This document shows positions 52,514 through 61,726 of a stretch of DNA of 64,000 bases, one piece after another (within the stretch, counting starts at the first letter, position 1; the number at the start of each line of letters is the position of its first letter). Made by a program: the position numbers and the translations under genes. The notes below the pieces were generated by a model, which worked only from the letters and a program-made list of their open reading frames with translations, searched no databases and was not told the origin of the DNA. This DNA is from a bacterium (lineage in GTDB: Bacteria; Cyanobacteriota; Vampirovibrionia; Gastranaerophilales; Gastranaerophilaceae), in contig JAFXHF010000007.1 of NCBI GenBank assembly GCA_017536545.1, positions 1 through 64,000 of the forward strand, in the 5' to 3' direction.

Positions 52514-52816
52514 ATGAGAGTTTTACCAGTTAGTTCAAATAATTATTGTAATTTTACAGCTCGTAGAGAAAATGATAATAAAATAAAATCTATTTCTAGC
52601 ATAACTGTTCCAATGGTTATTGCGGCAATGACATTAGCTGCAAGTGCAAACTCTTGTACAAAAGATGATATTTTTGAATATGATAAGACTAAATCCCCAA
52701 AAGATTCTCTGGAAACTCAAGATTCTACAGATTATAAACCACCATTTGATATTATTGTAGATACAACTTATAACGAAATCTATGAAGATATTGTGGTTTT
52801 TGGTGGTAAGCAGTAA
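52514..52816 (+). CDS. Small protein with NFTA motif and hydrophobic segment
   Basis: 100 residues. MRVLPVSSNNYCNFTARRE, a basic stretch, a hydrophobic segment near 30-44 (TVPMVIAAMTLAASANSC), then an acidic, Asp/Thr-rich tail. ANSC is a poor lipobox, so lipidation is doubtful. Its first 16 residues align with those of the phosphatase-like protein (LP at 4-5, NN at 9-10, FT at 14-15). AAGGAG precedes the ATG. No family recognised. Confidence 0.6.
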   Translation: MRVLPVSSNNYCNFTARRENDNKIKSISSITVPMVIAAMTLAASANSCTKDDIFEYDKTKSPKDSLETQDSTDYKPPFDIIVDTTYNEIYEDIVVFGGKQ

Positions 52817-52862
52817 TAAGAAGCATTCGTTTTAGATTAGATGGTTCTCATCCCTCATAAAA

Positions 52863-52888
52863 AAAAGACTTCCGAAGAAGTCCTTTTA
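52863..52888. terminator. Bidirectional terminator between the 52514 gene and tRNA-Arg
   Basis: The stem AAAAGACTT / AAGTCCTTTT around loop CCGAAG has A- and T-rich flanks on both sides. Confidence 0.85.
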
Positions 52889-52890
52889 TT

Positions 52891-52964
<74 letters not shown>

Positions 52965-52983
52965 ATATTTCCTTTGCCTTTTT

Positions 52984-53012
52984 ATCTTAGTTTAAACATA
53001 AAATTATTTCAA
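52984..53012 (-). promoter_or_regulatory. Promoter for tRNA-Arg
   Basis: On the minus strand TTGAAA (53007-53012), 17 bases, TAAGAT (52984-52989), 19 bases before the mature 5' end. Confidence 0.65.
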
Positions 53013-53109
53013 GTAATTTACAAAAAATCTTTAAAACTGGAAATATCATTAAGAATATATTAAAATATTAGAATATAATATATTTAAAGTTCAAATTTTG
53101 GTGATTTAA

Positions 53110-53307
53110 ATGAAATTAACTAAACGTGAATTAGAAATTTGCAAATATCTTATTCAAGGCAAAAATAACAGTGAAATCGGTAAGTTATTATATCTTAGCG
53201 AACATACTGTCAAGTTTCATGTTAGTTCAATTATAGCTCGTTTAGGTGCTTCTAATCGAACAGAAGTTGCATATATACTAGGAAAAGAAAATATTATAAA
53301 CCTTTAA
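53110..53307 (+). CDS. LuxR/GerE-type helix-turn-helix protein, single domain
   Basis: 65 residues, the size of a lone GerE domain: LTKRELEICKYLIQGKNNSE and IGKLLYLSEHTVKFHVSSII give the recognition helix, with an RLGASNRTEV end. It has no receiver or ligand domain. It lies 39 bases before an amidase gene on the same strand but that gene has its own promoter. Likely a DNA-binding regulator; target unknown. Confidence 0.85.
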   Translation: MKLTKRELEICKYLIQGKNNSEIGKLLYLSEHTVKFHVSSIIARLGASNRTEVAYILGKENIINL

Positions 53308-53312
53308 CATTT

Positions 53313-53340
53313 TTGCTTAATCTTCTAAAAGAGATATAAT
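53313..53340 (+). promoter_or_regulatory. Promoter for a leaderless amidase message
   Basis: TTGCTT (53313-53318), 16 bases, TATAAT (53335-53340), with the ATG only 6 bases further. Confidence 0.6.
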
Positions 53341-53346
53341 TTAACT

Positions 53347-55206
53347 ATGAAGATGTTTTTTACTAAATGTTTATATATTCTTGCATTTATCCTTTGTTTT
53401 GTGCCATGCGTTTTTGCTTCAGACTTAAATATATCTTCAATTACTTACGATAATTCTTCGGCTTTTTTATCTATAAATAGTTTTGATAATGAAGATTTTC
53501 AGTTTCAAACTCCTCCTAAATTACATATTGTTGAAGACGAAAATAAAGCATACTTTGACATTGAATCTGCTATTTTAAGATGTCCTCAGCAGGATTTAGT
53601 AATTACTTCTAACGATATCTCTCAAATCGCTGTTAAACAGTTTTCTACAGAGCCAAATGTAGTTAGAGTTGTCGTGCGTTACAACGATGAATTTAACCCA
53701 AAAGTAATACAGATTCGTAAAGTCAATAGTACCTTATTTGTTAGATTTAAACATCCACAAGTTCAAAATTATTATTTTCAACAAGTTTATAGTGATTTAA
53801 CTGCAAATGTTAATAAGCTTTTTGAGGCTACATCAATTAAAATTCCTGTAAAAGTTATTAAAAACAACTTAATGAATCAGATTAATTCAGCTTTTAATGT
53901 TGACTCAGACCAAGAAGTTGATTATGTCTTGAATAAAAAAGATTTAATGCTGCAGTCACGTTTTTACGTTGATAATGTTGATATTAAAACAAATTCTATT
54001 CACATTACAGGTAATGGTGTTGCAACCCTGACTAAACCCATGATTTTAACAAATCCTACTCGTTTGGTTTATGATATTCCAAATGCTATTGTTAATCCTG
54101 TATTAAGAAATCGAGAAATACCGTTAAATGATACTGAATCCATTAAAATCGGCCAATTTGAACGAGAAATTGCAAGGATTGTTATTACTAGTGATAATGC
54201 TTCAAATTACGTTCCAGTAATGTTCCCAGATAATCAAAGAATTGCATTTATTGATAGGAAATCAACTACCTATCAAGCTTTGTGTCCTGTAAAAACTGTT
54301 TTAAACTCTGTAAATGATGAAATTAATGACTCTAAGACCCATTCAGTTAAAATGGTTTTCTCAAAACCTGTGGTTTTTGCCTTAAATCGTTCGTCATCAA
54401 GTTTTGATATTTCTTTACTTAATGCTGAAAAAAGTGCTGATTTGAATTTAAAATCAACATTTTTATTTGAGGGCTCAAAAATTACATCATTAAAAAATGG
54501 AGGTTTAAAGCTCTCTATTCCATTAAAACAATCTGATATTGTTGATATTCATGCTGGTTCAGATGCTAAGACACTTCGTATCAAAATTCAAAATACGAAT
54601 GTAGATCTTTCCACTAAAAAGTCAGAAAGTTTCCCTGGGATAGTTATGCCATCATCGATGCTTTCTCGTGATATTCACAAAAAATTTATTATAATAGACC
54701 CTGGTCATGGTGGTAGTGATCACGGTGCAATTAGAGGTGATATCAGCGAAAAAGATATTACTCTTGATGTTGCTAAACGAGTTAGAACTTTGCTAGAGAA
54801 AAAAGGTTACGAAGTATTTATGACACGTGAGATAGATGAAACATTATCTCTACAAGAACGTGTTGAAATTAGTGAAAACTTAATCCCAGATTTATTTATC
54901 AGTATTCACGTTAATTCAAGTAATTCTGATGCTCCAAACGGTATTGAGACTCATTACTATAAAGAAAACAGTTTAACACTGGCTAAAACTGTTCACGCTT
55001 CAATGTTAAACAATGTTCAAGCTAATAATCGTGGCTTGTTTAAATCTAAATTTTATGTTATTAATCACACAACAGCACCCGCTATTCTTTTAGAAATAGG
55101 GTTTATGTCTAATCCAATAGAGAGAGTGCAATTGATTACGGAAATTCGTAAGCAGGCAACTGCTAAAGCAATAGCTGAGGGTATAGATGACTACTTCAAA
55201 CAATAA
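53347..55206 (+). CDS. N-acetylmuramoyl-L-alanine amidase with AMIN domains
   Basis: 619 residues. A signal peptide (to about 26, CFVPCVFA), a beta-rich N-terminal half with two or three AMIN-like units (about 27-140, 200-315, 330-425), then an Amidase_3 catalytic domain (about 446-619) with zinc and catalytic residues in DPGHGG, ISIHVNSS and LLEIGF. It cleaves the amide between MurNAc and L-Ala in peptidoglycan, with AMIN domains targeting it to the wall or division site. Its end overlaps murI by 20 bases. Confidence 0.92.
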   Translation: MKMFFTKCLYILAFILCFVPCVFASDLNISSITYDNSSAFLSINSFDNEDFQFQTPPKLHIVEDENKAYFDIESAILRCPQQDLVITSNDISQIAVKQFSTEPNVVRVVVRYNDEFNPKVIQIRKVNSTLFVRFKHPQVQNYYFQQVYSDLTANVNKLFEATSIKIPVKVIKNNLMNQINSAFNVDSDQEVDYVLNKKDLMLQSRFYVDNVDIKTNSIHITGNGVATLTKPMILTNPTRLVYDIPNAIVNPVLRNREIPLNDTESIKIGQFEREIARIVITSDNASNYVPVMFPDNQRIAFIDRKSTTYQALCPVKTVLNSVNDEINDSKTHSVKMVFSKPVVFALNRSSSSFDISLLNAEKSADLNLKSTFLFEGSKITSLKNGGLKLSIPLKQSDIVDIHAGSDAKTLRIKIQNTNVDLSTKKSESFPGIVMPSSMLSRDIHKKFIIIDPGHGGSDHGAIRGDISEKDITLDVAKRVRTLLEKKGYEVFMTREIDETLSLQERVEISENLIPDLFISIHVNSSNSDAPNGIETHYYKENSLTLAKTVHASMLNNVQANNRGLFKSKFYVINHTTAPAILLEIGFMSNPIERVQLITEIRKQATAKAIAEGIDDYFKQ

Positions 55207-55987
55207 TAATTCCCCAATAGCATTTTTTGACTCGGGTATAGGTGGGTTAACTGTTCTAAATAAAGTAAGAGCAATTTTGCCTAATGAAAAGGTTTTATAC
55301 TACGGTGATACTCTTCATATGCCTTATGGTGAAAAAACTAAAGAGGAGCTTTTAGAATACTCAGATAATATTTTTAGATTTTTTGAAGAAAAAGGTGCAA
55401 AAGCTGTTGTAATGGCGTGTAATACTACTTCTTCTGTCATTTATGAGGACGTAAAAGATAAATATAATTTTAAATTATACCCAATTGTTCAATCAGTATC
55501 AAAAATTTTAGCAGGTTTAAATGTTGAGAAATTAGGCATTTTTGCAACAAGAGCAACAATAGAATCTGGAGCTTATCAAAAAGAAATTGCTAAGTATAAC
55601 CCCAATATGCAAGTTTTTGGTCAATATTGTTCTAATTGGGTTCACATTGTTGAAGAAAATTCTATGAACTCAGATACAAACAGAACTATTATTAAAAACG
55701 ATTTAGAAAAAATGCTTAGAAATTGCCCTGAAAAAATCGTTTTAGGATGTACTCATTATCCGTTTTTAACAGGCGTTCTTTCTAAATTTGTACCTGCTAG
55801 TATGTTTATTGACCCAGCTGTTGATTTTGCAAACTTTATTAAAACCGATTTAGAGGTTAATGGGCTATTATGCTCTGACAATACCGCAGTTGAGGAGTTT
55901 TATGTAAGTTCAAATCCTGAATTATTCCAATCTTCAGCTAAAATGTTCTATGAAGTTAAAGATTTACCTCAATTGCTAACCTTCTAG
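55187..55987 (+). CDS. murI: Glutamate racemase
   Basis: 266 residues. FDSGIGGLTVLNKV at about 14-27, ACNTTSS with catalytic Cys near 80, and LGCTHYPFL with the second Cys near 185 define MurI. It provides D-glutamate for peptidoglycan. Its start lies inside the amidase gene and its last 12 bases overlap the convergent DUF3326 gene. Confidence 0.95.
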   Translation: MTTSNNNNSPIAFFDSGIGGLTVLNKVRAILPNEKVLYYGDTLHMPYGEKTKEELLEYSDNIFRFFEEKGAKAVVMACNTTSSVIYEDVKDKYNFKLYPIVQSVSKILAGLNVEKLGIFATRATIESGAYQKEIAKYNPNMQVFGQYCSNWVHIVEENSMNSDTNRTIIKNDLEKMLRNCPEKIVLGCTHYPFLTGVLSKFVPASMFIDPAVDFANFIKTDLEVNGLLCSDNTAVEEFYVSSNPELFQSSAKMFYEVKDLPQLLTF

Positions 55988-56959
55988 AATCTGCTTCAAA
56001 GCTTGTTCATAAGTATCAATTTCAATGATTGAATCTAAATCTAGTTTATCTTTAGTAACATCTAAAACTGTTTTATTTTCTTTTATTGCGTAGACTGGGA
56101 TGTCAGCCTTTATGCTCTCAAAAACAGGTGTTGAGCCTAATGAATCATATGGCATAAGCAAAAAATCAAGGTTTTTAACGTTTATACCAGAATTCTTATC
56201 AGCTGTGATTTGTGGTGCATTCGCAAGACCTAGTAATATACAAGGCAAGAATGTCGGTGTAATGTATTCAGATGCAGATTTTGGACTGACAACATCACTA
56301 TAGATTGAATAATCAATAAACGCTGGGGAATGAGCACAAGGAATTTTGTAATTTTTTGAGATGTAATGAGATATAATTGCTTCAACTCCGCCAACTGGGT
56401 CTGCTCCCTCTCCATTAGCATAATCAGGATTTGAGTCTTCTGCATCATCAAATAAGCAAACAATTGCTATAGCGTTACAACCCTTAGCTAATAATTTTTC
56501 ACAAGATTTACTAATCGTTTCGATATTATTAACCCTACCAACTGAGATTTTTTCATCTGTCAAATAAAATTCAACTCCAACCTCATCTTCAGTGATTTCA
56601 TAATCAGTTACATCTATCCCATAAACAGTTTTAACGGCATTTTGGGTGTTCAAATGAACCTTTAGCACATCATTTGGTATTGCTTTATCATAAATAACAC
56701 CAATTTTGTTATCAGTTGTTGGAATTAGATTTATTTCTCCTCTGAAAAACGAATCTAGCGTATAACCTTCAGTATAAAGCATTGAATCTGTAATTGCGGA
56801 AAATCCACCTGCATTTACTACATTAGGGTTAACTATAAGTTGAGTATGTTTTGCAAACTTTCTTGCATATGCCCCAGCATCGCCCGCGTATCCGCCAATT
56901 GAAGCTCCAACTCCAGTTGGAACAATAAATGCTCCTATTTTTTTATTCATATAAGTCAT
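55976..56959 (-). CDS. DUF3326 family protein
   Basis: 327 residues. The sequence FIVPTGVGASIGGYAGDAGA at the N-terminus and VNPNVVNAGGFSAI, then a long alpha/beta body with ADPVGGVEAIISHYISK, match DUF3326, a family known from Cyanobacteria and plants without an assigned function. GGAGAA precedes the ATG at 56959. It overlaps the end of the second amidase gene by 17 bases on the same strand. Confidence 0.82.
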   Translation of the reverse strand: MTYMNKKIGAFIVPTGVGASIGGYAGDAGAYARKFAKHTQLIVNPNVVNAGGFSAITDSMLYTEGYTLDSFFRGEINLIPTTDNKIGVIYDKAIPNDVLKVHLNTQNAVKTVYGIDVTDYEITEDEVGVEFYLTDEKISVGRVNNIETISKSCEKLLAKGCNAIAIVCLFDDAEDSNPDYANGEGADPVGGVEAIISHYISKNYKIPCAHSPAFIDYSIYSDVVSPKSASEYITPTFLPCILLGLANAPQITADKNSGINVKNLDFLLMPYDSLGSTPVFESIKADIPVYAIKENKTVLDVTKDKLDLDSIIEIDTYEQALKQILEG

Positions 56960-58352
56960 TTAAGTAATTCTCCAAACCATGCATAATTGCAATTGCAGCT
57001 TTGTCTTGAAATTTTGAGTTAAGAAGTTTTGCATTATCCTCAGGTTTAATAAGATACCCTACTTCAACTAAAACTGCAATAGTTTGTGGATTTCTTATTA
57101 CAGCAAAACTTTCTCTTCTAACTTTATCATTATTCATTCCAAGTTCATTTACAAGCCTGTCTTGAATGAATTCTGCCAACTCGTGTGAATGAAGATTGTA
57201 ATAGTATGTTGATGCTCCTATACGTTTAGAATACGCAGCAGAATCAGGCAAGGCATTGTTGTGAACACTGATAAATATATCGACATTATTTTCCTGAGCA
57301 CTCAATACTCTTTCAGAAAGGCCTAGTGGGACGTCTTTTACTCTAGACATAATTACAATTGCCCCTGCTTTTTGTAGGTGATTTTTTAATTTCTGAGCAA
57401 TTGCTAAATTGATATCTTTCTCCCTATGACCAAGACATCCTGTAGTTCCGTTTTCGTAACCTCCGTGTCCAGGATCAACCATAACTTTTATCCCTTTAAG
57501 GGGGTGTTGTTTATCGATGATAGGAGCTTTTTTTATTTCTATAATTAAATCGTTTTTATTATAAGATGCCTTGTAACCAAAAGGTGGGGTTTTTCTATCT
57601 ATTAAGTACTCAAATTTATTTTCAGGATAGCTGTTAACATTGAAAATTGTTAAATGATAATCTTTAACCCGTTCGTGGTAATGAGCTTGTTTGCTGTTTG
57701 TCTCATAGATAGTTGTTGGATCAAATGTAAATGGAACTTTCTTTGATAGCTTAATTTTATAAGTATATTTATCTGGCAATTCATTTTCAGAAATTGATAT
57801 AATTCCTGCTGGTGAAAAGTCTTGAAAAGTAGCTTTTTTAACTCTGCTTTTCGCAACCCAAGCAAAATCATCCCTTGCTAATTGTACTTTATAAAATTCA
57901 TTAAATTCTCCAACAATCTTTAGCGGTATGTCCTTTTGCAAATTTTGAAGTCGGTTTAGTCCGCTAGCATAGGGTGTAGCCCTTAGCGGTGTACTATCTG
58001 CGGACGTTACATATAAAATAGGCTTTTTGTACGTAATTGGAGAATATTTTTTTATAGTTTTATCTATTTTTGGTCGTGTAATTTTATATATTTTTGTTTC
58101 GTATTGGTTACTAATTTCAAATGTATTTATTCCATACTCTAAATCGACTGGATGTAAAAATCCTCCAGATTTATGCACTTTAACTTTTTCACCGTTAATA
58201 GTTAGTTCACTTTTAGGATTTTCATTACCAATAAAAAATGTGGTAGGTGCGGTTATTGTAGCGTTTGTTGAGCCTGGATATACAATGTTTGCAGCATAAG
58301 TTGCAGTTGCTGATAAAATTAAAAATAACAGTATCAATTTTAATTTCTTCAT
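56943..58352 (-). CDS. N-acetylmuramoyl-L-alanine amidase (SH3-like plus Amidase_3)
   Basis: 469 residues. Signal peptide to about residue 20, an Ig-like or beta-sandwich part (about 25-90), an SH3-like segment (about 108-175) with TPLRATPYASGLNRL, and an Amidase_3 domain (about 288-465) with VDPGHGG, FISVHNNALP and LVEVGY. It hydrolyses peptidoglycan in the periplasm. It has no AMIN domain, unlike the amidase at 53347, so the two differ in targeting. Divergent from the PBP gene. Confidence 0.9.
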   Translation of the reverse strand: MKKLKLILLFLILSATATYAANIVYPGSTNATITAPTTFFIGNENPKSELTINGEKVKVHKSGGFLHPVDLEYGINTFEISNQYETKIYKITRPKIDKTIKKYSPITYKKPILYVTSADSTPLRATPYASGLNRLQNLQKDIPLKIVGEFNEFYKVQLARDDFAWVAKSRVKKATFQDFSPAGIISISENELPDKYTYKIKLSKKVPFTFDPTTIYETNSKQAHYHERVKDYHLTIFNVNSYPENKFEYLIDRKTPPFGYKASYNKNDLIIEIKKAPIIDKQHPLKGIKVMVDPGHGGYENGTTGCLGHREKDINLAIAQKLKNHLQKAGAIVIMSRVKDVPLGLSERVLSAQENNVDIFISVHNNALPDSAAYSKRIGASTYYYNLHSHELAEFIQDRLVNELGMNNDKVRRESFAVIRNPQTIAVLVEVGYLIKPEDNAKLLNSKFQDKAAIAIMHGLENYLNDLYE

Positions 58353-58461
58353 AGGTGTATTTTACTATAATTTTACGAAAATTATAATTTCGTTAAATTA
58401 GTTAATAATTATGAAAAATAACCCTCATTGTGTTAAAATTATAGGTGTTAAGGGATAGAAA

Positions 58462-60237
58462 ATGCGAAGAGAAGATTCTGATAAAAAATCTCGCATCTCT
58501 GGTGCGAAATATTGTAATAATGTAGCAAATATTTTAGATATTGCTTATTGCGTAGTCGTTGTGATATTGGTTATACACCTTTTTGTATTACAAATATTTG
58601 ATGTGCGTAAATACCGTGAAAGAGGTCGTTTACAACGTGCTAGCCACGACTTTGCAGTGCGTGGAGATATTTATGATAGACATGGTATTAAACTTGCTAC
58701 TGACAGAATCTATTACAATATTTATGCTAGACCAATTGACTATTCAAAAAAAGAAACCCCACGTAAAATTGCAAAATTATTTGCTCCAGTTTTAAAAATT
58801 CCAGAAGCAAAACTATATCAAACACTTTCAAATACTAAAATTCCTGTAATTGCAGTTAAAAAAGATGTTGATAGAGATACAGCTAAAGAATTGATGAAAA
58901 TTATTAACCAAAATGGATTCCGTTCTATTAGTTTAGATAAGAAAAACACTAGAGAATATCCTCAAGGTATCTTTGCATCACACGTTTTAGGTTTTTATAA
59001 CTTTGATGCAGGGGTGTCTAATGGAGTTGAACTTACAGCAAAAGATAAATTAGAACACGCTGTTAGAGCTACATATGAAAAAACTCGTGATGGCAAAATT
59101 ATTTATAAGATACCAACAGACCCAGTAGGTCCAACACAAAATCCTAAAGGGCAAGATGTTACACTTACTATCGATGCTGCAATTCAACACGTATGCGAAA
59201 AAGAATTATTTAAAATGATTCATGAAAAAGAAGCTCAACGCGGTGCTGTAATTGTTATGAATCCTAGAAATGGTGAAATTCTTGGTTTTGCGGTATACCC
59301 AACATATGATCCAAATAAATTCCAAAAAGCTACAAATACACAAATAAAAAACTGGACACTTACTGATGTTTATCCTCCAGGATCTACATTCAAGACGATC
59401 ACTGTTACTAGTGCTATGGAACTTGGTAAAATCAATGAAAAATCAATTATTGAAGATGCTGGTCGTATGAAATTTGGGGGCTATACTATTGAGAACTATG
59501 ATTTTAGAGAAAAAGGTGCTCCAGGTAAAATTGACTTAGTGTACTTATTTGAACACTCAAGTAACATTGGTTCTGTTAACGTTGGCTATTTAATGACTCA
59601 TAAAGAGTTCTATGATATGTTGAAGAAATTTGGATTTGGAGAAAAATCTGGAATAGACCTTCCTGGTGAATCTTCAGGTCTATTAGCTCATCCTAAATAT
59701 TGGGATAGAGGGTTACATATGACAATGTCATATGGATATGGTACTTCTGTTTCAATTATGCAAATGGTTTCAGCTGTTTCGGCTTTAGCAAATGATGGTG
59801 TTAGGGTTACTCCTCACGTTATTAAGTATTCTCCAGAAGAAGAAGTTGAAAAGGTTAAACGCATCGAGACTATTAGCCCTGAAACGGCAAGAACAATTAC
59901 AAAATTACTTGCAATGAGTGTAAATAACGGGAAATCAACAATCAAGATGGATAAATATAATGTTGCAGCTAAAACTGGAACATCAAGAAAACCGCTTGAA
60001 AATGGCAGAGGATACTCTGGAGCATTAATTACTTCAACAATTGGATATTTGCCTGCTAGCGATCCACAGGTTTTAATCTATGTTGTTGTTGATAGTGCTA
60101 AGAAAGGACCTGTATGGGGTAATACCGTTGCGGGCCCTGTATTTAGAGAAGTTGCAGAACAATCTGCAAGAATTCTTGACTTAAAACCAGATAAATTACC
60201 TTCTAAGAATACAAAAAATACAATTAAAGGGAGATAA
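58462..60237 (+). CDS. ftsI: Penicillin-binding protein, FtsI/PBP2 class
   Basis: 591 residues. One N-terminal membrane helix (about 30-52), a dimerisation domain starting RGDIYDRHG, and a transpeptidase domain with PPGSTFK (Ser308), HSSN (366-368) and KTG (504-506). It cross-links peptidoglycan at the septum or sidewall. Placement just before murE is typical of the division cluster and favours FtsI over PBP2. AAGGGATAG precedes the ATG. Confidence 0.92.
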   Translation: MRREDSDKKSRISGAKYCNNVANILDIAYCVVVVILVIHLFVLQIFDVRKYRERGRLQRASHDFAVRGDIYDRHGIKLATDRIYYNIYARPIDYSKKETPRKIAKLFAPVLKIPEAKLYQTLSNTKIPVIAVKKDVDRDTAKELMKIINQNGFRSISLDKKNTREYPQGIFASHVLGFYNFDAGVSNGVELTAKDKLEHAVRATYEKTRDGKIIYKIPTDPVGPTQNPKGQDVTLTIDAAIQHVCEKELFKMIHEKEAQRGAVIVMNPRNGEILGFAVYPTYDPNKFQKATNTQIKNWTLTDVYPPGSTFKTITVTSAMELGKINEKSIIEDAGRMKFGGYTIENYDFREKGAPGKIDLVYLFEHSSNIGSVNVGYLMTHKEFYDMLKKFGFGEKSGIDLPGESSGLLAHPKYWDRGLHMTMSYGYGTSVSIMQMVSAVSALANDGVRVTPHVIKYSPEEEVEKVKRIETISPETARTITKLLAMSVNNGKSTIKMDKYNVAAKTGTSRKPLENGRGYSGALITSTIGYLPASDPQVLIYVVVDSAKKGPVWGNTVAGPVFREVAEQSARILDLKPDKLPSKNTKNTIKGR

Positions 60238-60239
60238 AA

Positions 60240-61715
60240 ATGAGATTAGATGAATTAATTGAATATTTAAAATATGACGACCTTATTAACTTTAAAAGAG
60301 TTGATATTACAGGGATTTCTTATAATTCTAAAACAACTAAGCAAGGTGATATTTTTATTTGCTTAGTTGGTGAACATACAGATGGGCACGAATACGCTCA
60401 AATGGCAATTGATAATGGTGCTGCAGCACTTCTTGTTGAAAGACCATTAGAAAATATTTCTGTTCCACAAGTTCAAGTTGATTCGACTCGTCATAAAATT
60501 GCAGATATTGCTGATAGATTCTATTCTAGACCATCTTTAGGCTTGAATTTATTAGGAATTACTGGTACAAATGGCAAGACAACAGTTACACATTTAATTC
60601 AAAAAATCTTTGAAGAAAATCAAGAAAAATGTGCTCTTATTGGTACATTAGGCTATAAATTATCTTCAACAGGCGAGTATCGTGATGCAAAACACACAAC
60701 TCCTCAAGCACCAGAATTGCAAGCAACATTACGTATGATTAAAGACGTTGAAAAAATCGATAATGTTGTAATGGAAGTTAGTTCTCACTCTCTAGAACAA
60801 AATAGAGTTGGTGGATGTCGTTATAATGGTGCAATTCTAACTAATTTAACTCAAGATCACCTAGACTATCATATTACAATGGAAAATTATTTTAAGGCTA
60901 AAGCCTTGTTGTTTGAACGTTTAACAGAGGATGATTTTGCTGTTATTAATGCAGATGATGAGTATGCAGATAAATTTTTAGCTGTTGTTCCAGAAGATGT
61001 AAGGAAATTTACTTACGGTGTTAAAAATTGTGCTGATGTTATGGCAAAAGACATTAAATTCTCATTAAATGGTGCTGAATTTAAACTCGTTCTTAAAGAT
61101 GCTGAATATGATGTAAACTTGCATATGAATGGTATGTTTAGTGTTTACAACGTATTAGCTGCTATCACTTCAGCAATTGCTATGAATATTGATATTAAAA
61201 TTGCTTTAAAAGCATTACAAAATGTTCATGGTGTTGCAGGTAGATTTGAAGTTGTTAATAAAAAACCTCTTGTAATTGTTGACTATGCTCACACTCCAGA
61301 TGGTTTAGAAAATGTATTAAAATCAGCTAGAGAAATCACTCCAGAAGGTGGTAAGTTGATTTGTGTATTCGGTTGTGGTGGTGACAGAGATGCTACAAAA
61401 CGTCCTAAAATGGGTGCAATTGCACAACGTTTAGCTGATAAAATTGTAATAACAAGTGACAATCCTCGCTCAGAAGACCCTCAACAAATTATTACAGATA
61501 TTATCGCTGGTCTTCAGTCAGTTGATCCTGAAAGAGTTACAGTTGAACCAGATAGAGGAGAAGCTATTGCGTTATTAAAATCAATTTCTGATAATAATGA
61601 TGTAGTTGTTATCGCTGGTAAAGGGCACGAAGATTATCAAATTTTAAAAGATAAAACTATTCACTTTGATGATAGAGAAGAAGCAAGAAAAGTCTTTGCT
61701 GGAAGTGTAATATAG
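60240..61715 (+). CDS. murE: UDP-MurNAc-L-Ala-D-Glu:meso-DAP ligase
   Basis: 491 residues. ATP loop GTNGKTT near 109-115 and the substrate motif DNPR at 407-410 show the DAP-adding rather than the lysine-adding type. It adds meso-diaminopimelate to the stem peptide. Two bases after ftsI on the same strand; nagA-like follows 11 bases later, so cell-wall genes form one operon. Confidence 0.95.
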   Translation: MRLDELIEYLKYDDLINFKRVDITGISYNSKTTKQGDIFICLVGEHTDGHEYAQMAIDNGAAALLVERPLENISVPQVQVDSTRHKIADIADRFYSRPSLGLNLLGITGTNGKTTVTHLIQKIFEENQEKCALIGTLGYKLSSTGEYRDAKHTTPQAPELQATLRMIKDVEKIDNVVMEVSSHSLEQNRVGGCRYNGAILTNLTQDHLDYHITMENYFKAKALLFERLTEDDFAVINADDEYADKFLAVVPEDVRKFTYGVKNCADVMAKDIKFSLNGAEFKLVLKDAEYDVNLHMNGMFSVYNVLAAITSAIAMNIDIKIALKALQNVHGVAGRFEVVNKKPLVIVDYAHTPDGLENVLKSAREITPEGGKLICVFGCGGDRDATKRPKMGAIAQRLADKIVITSDNPRSEDPQQIITDIIAGLQSVDPERVTVEPDRGEAIALLKSISDNNDVVVIAGKGHEDYQILKDKTIHFDDREEARKVFAGSVI

Positions 61716-61726
61716 AGGGCATTTAA

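Noticed and set aside
52514-52816. A lipoprotein
   Set aside because: The residues before the Cys (ANS) do not fit a lipobox and the hydrophobic segment is too far from the N-terminus.
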